Part shown: in pieces, positions 4,801 through 6,630 of the stretch
Numbering within the stretch: position 1 is the first letter of the stretch
Layout: each line of letters starts with the position of its first letter
Source: Peptococcaceae bacterium UBA3933
Lineage (GTDB): Bacteria; Bacillota; Peptococcia; Peptococcales; BICA1-8
Direction: 5' to 3'
Assembly (NCBI GenBank): GCA_002385805.1
Contig: DGEF01000014.1
Location: forward strand, 1-6,630
DNA: 6,630 nt
The notes under the pieces: model-generated
The model's database searches: none
What the model saw: the letters and a program-made list of their open reading frames with translations, nothing else
What the model was told of the DNA's origin: nothing
Position numbers and translations under genes: made by a program

Positions 4801-6520
4801 GAGGTTGTTAAGATACTTAATACCTCACCGAAAAGACGTAACCTTAGCCTTTAGCCTGCTGTTTTTAGCTACCATGGCTAATGTGGCCAATCCTATTCTT
4901 ATTAAGATTTTTCTAGATGATTATTTAGTACCGAGAAACTTTCCTTTGCAACCTTTGATACTTTTGGCAAGTGGGTATGTACTGCTGCTCATAATCAATG
5001 CCTTTCTGGGCTATCATCAATTATTGATTTTTCATAAAGTTGCTTTACGGGTTATCCAAAGGTTAAGAATTGATGTTTTTGGTAAAGTCCAAAAACTAAA
5101 TGTACAGTATTTTGATACTACCCCGGTGGGGGTAGTGGTCTCTCGGATCACCAATGATACGGAGGCCATCAAAGAACTTTTTGTCAGTGTTTTGGCTACT
5201 TATGTTCAGAATATAGTCCTGATTTTTACCGTATTAATTGCCATGTTTATCTTAGATGCAAAACTAGCCCTTTTTTCCGTAATTATCGTGCCTTTATTAC
5301 TGCTGCTGATGAATACTTACCGTAAACTGAGTACGAAAATATACCACCGGCAAAGACGGATGCTAGCCCAAATTAACGCCAAGTTAAACGAATCTATTCA
5401 GGGTATGAATATTATTCAGGTTTTCCGGCAAGAGAGCCGTTTAAGGCAGGAGTTTGCCGCTATTAACCAGGAACATTATCAGGCTTCTTTACAGAGTATT
5501 AAGCTTAACAGCCTTTTTTTGCGACCCGCCATTGATTTACTGTATATCATAACATTAATCGTTGTATTAAGCTTTTTTGGGTATAAATCTTTTAACTTCC
5601 CTATCCAAGTAGGTGTAGTTTATGTTTATGTGAATTATTTAAAACAGTTTTATGAGCCGGTAAACCATATTATGATGGGGTTATCGGAATTACAACAGTC
5701 GCTGGTGGCGGCAGAGAGGGTATTTGAGTTATTGGATGAAAAAAATGAAGTCCAGGTAAAACAGGGTACAGATGATCCCCAAATTAGGGAAGGTCGAATT
5801 GAATTTAGGAATGTTACTTTTGCTTATGACGGGGTAAACCCAGTCTTAAAGGATATTTCTTTTGAAGCCGAACCGGGACAAACTGTAGCTTTAGTTGGCC
5901 ATACGGGAAGTGGTAAAAGTACAATCACCAATCTTTTGATGAGGTTTTATCCTATTGAAAAAGGTGAAATTTTAATAGACGGGGTTCCCTTAGAGAAGTA
6001 TGCGGAAACAGAACTGCGCCGTAAAATAGGCTTGGTTTTACAGGAACCTTTTCTTTTCGCCGGTGATATTAAGCATAATATCAGTCTGCATAATCCGGAA
6101 ATAACATTAAAAGATGTTCAGGAAGCAGCCGATTTAGTTCAGGCCAGGGGGTTTATTGAAAAGCTGCCCGGAAAATTTAATGCACCATTAGGAGAGAGGG
6201 GAGCCACCTTATCCAGTGGTCAACGACAGCTTATTTCCTTTGCCCGGGCCATGGCTATCCAGCCGAAAATATTAATTCTAGATGAGGCTACAGCCAGTAT
6301 TGATACCCAAACAGAGGAATTGATTCATATTGCTTTGAAAAAAATGCGGCAGGGCAGAACCACCATTGCTATTGCCCATCGGTTATCTACCATTCAAGAT
6401 GCAGACTTAATTTTAGTCTTACACCAAGGTAGGATCGTAGAAAGAGGAACCCATCAGGAGTTATTAAGCTTGGGTGGTTTGTATCATAAAATGTATTTAC
6501 TTCAGCAAGGGGTGTCGTAA
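4790..6520 (+). CDS. ABC exporter half-transporter, catalytic subunit (BmrD/YheH-like)
   Basis: This 576-residue partner of the preceding protein starts at GTG 4790, overlapping it by 11 bases, which suggests translational coupling and equal production. About six membrane helices lie within residues 18-295. The nucleotide-binding domain covers about 335-570 with Walker A GHTGSGKS (370-377), Q-loop Gln418, signature LSSGQ (474-478), Walker B ILILDE (494-499, catalytic Glu499 present) and switch His530. The Gly-to-Ser change in the signature is the one that goes with an Asp for Glu change in the partner. The degenerate ATP site is therefore formed by the partner's Walker motifs and this LSSGQ, and the competent site by these Walker motifs and the partner's LSGGQ. 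It is shorter than Bacillus BmrD (about 670 residues), so it probably lacks the extra extracellular segment of that protein. The substrate is unknown; multidrug or lipid export is usual. Confidence 0.95.
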   Translation: MVIRRLLRYLIPHRKDVTLAFSLLFLATMANVANPILIKIFLDDYLVPRNFPLQPLILLASGYVLLLIINAFLGYHQLLIFHKVALRVIQRLRIDVFGKVQKLNVQYFDTTPVGVVVSRITNDTEAIKELFVSVLATYVQNIVLIFTVLIAMFILDAKLALFSVIIVPLLLLLMNTYRKLSTKIYHRQRRMLAQINAKLNESIQGMNIIQVFRQESRLRQEFAAINQEHYQASLQSIKLNSLFLRPAIDLLYIITLIVVLSFFGYKSFNFPIQVGVVYVYVNYLKQFYEPVNHIMMGLSELQQSLVAAERVFELLDEKNEVQVKQGTDDPQIREGRIEFRNVTFAYDGVNPVLKDISFEAEPGQTVALVGHTGSGKSTITNLLMRFYPIEKGEILIDGVPLEKYAETELRRKIGLVLQEPFLFAGDIKHNISLHNPEITLKDVQEAADLVQARGFIEKLPGKFNAPLGERGATLSSGQRQLISFARAMAIQPKILILDEATASIDTQTEELIHIALKKMRQGRTTIAIAHRLSTIQDADLILVLHQGRIVERGTHQELLSLGGLYHKMYLLQQGVS

Positions 6521-6611
6521 AGGCTTTAGGGTTAAGCTTTCGGGACGGCATGACGGCTATCGGGCAAATATTTTGGGTCAGCATCTGCTTTGGGGATATA
6601 CTGCATGATGC
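6521..6611. other. Unassigned 91-bp tail downstream of ABC operon
   Basis: No terminator, RNA gene or recognisable coding start is seen here. One plus-strand frame stays open from inside the ABC gene end to the contig edge and has an ATG at 6550 (MTAIGQIFWVSICFGD...), but there is no Shine-Dalgarno site before it. It could be the beginning of another gene cut off by the contig end, but there is too little to judge. Confidence 0.5.
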
Positions 6612-6630
6612 CTGTCTCTTATACACATCT
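6612..6630. other. Tn5/Nextera mosaic-end adapter remnant (artefact)
   Basis: The last 19 bases, CTGTCTCTTATACACATCT, are identical to the complement of the 19-bp hyperactive Tn5 mosaic end used in transposase-based library kits. Its position at the very end of the sequence shows untrimmed adapter at a contig edge, not a genomic transposon. The minus-strand frame beginning YKRQ here is a known by-product of this adapter and is not a gene. Confidence 0.97.

Noticed and set aside
6571..6581. TTTTGGGTCAG also present at 431-441, suggesting a dispersed element
   Set aside because: An 11-base match is expected by chance several times in a window this long, and the flanks diverge quickly.
6387..6626. 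Minus-strand open frame of 79 residues at the contig end
   Set aside because: Its first codons are the adapter (YKRQ) and the rest is antisense to the ABC gene end.
6612..6630. A genuine transposon end
   Set aside because: An exact synthetic mosaic end at the terminal base of the sequence, with no transposase or inverted partner, is adapter and not a mobile element.

Overview
The window looks like chromosomal DNA from an anaerobic, spore-former-type low-to-mid GC Firmicute (Clostridia, most like the Peptococcaceae). This is inferred from strong GGAGG ribosome binding sites, GTG starts, a [NiFe]-hydrogenase next to a split-Soret cytochrome c, a YkwD-type CAP protein and a Bacillus-like heterodimeric ABC exporter. 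No species can be named from the sequence alone.

Bases 1-2078 (plus strand) are the 3' part of a hydrogen-oxidation locus. They hold the C-terminal 142 residues of a [NiFe]-hydrogenase large subunit, a structured and repeat-rich spacer of about 210 bp, the endopeptidase that matures that subunit, and a Tat-exported split-Soret diheme cytochrome c. A strong intrinsic terminator closes the unit. The genes fit one pathway: the protease removes a 14-residue tail from the large subunit after nickel insertion, the enzyme acts outside the membrane, and the cytochrome is a plausible electron acceptor. That last link is inference. No cytochrome b subunit gene lies between the large subunit and the protease.

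Bases 2098-2775 (minus strand) encode a secreted CAP-domain protein with an extraordinary Tyr/Asn/Trp-rich segment and a Pro-rich linker. It converges on the cytochrome gene and has its own promoter, whose spacer holds a 12-bp perfect palindrome.

Bases 2776-3036 are a divergent control region. On the plus side there are two candidate promoters, a MarR-type operator-like inverted repeat, a possible 20-codon leader ORF and a terminator-like hairpin just before the ABC genes. This suggests transcription attenuation, as known for Bacillus bmrCD.

Bases 3037-6520 (plus strand) encode two overlapping half-transporters. They form a heterodimeric ABC exporter with one degenerate ATP site (Asp for the catalytic Glu in the first subunit, LSSGQ in the second).

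Bases 6521-6611 hold no gene I can assign. The last 19 bases (6612-6630) are the Tn5/Nextera mosaic-end sequence, a library adapter left at a contig end and not genomic DNA.

For two genes (protease and second ABC subunit) the longest-ORF start is probably wrong; Shine-Dalgarno placement points to starts at 642 (CTG) and 4790 (GTG).
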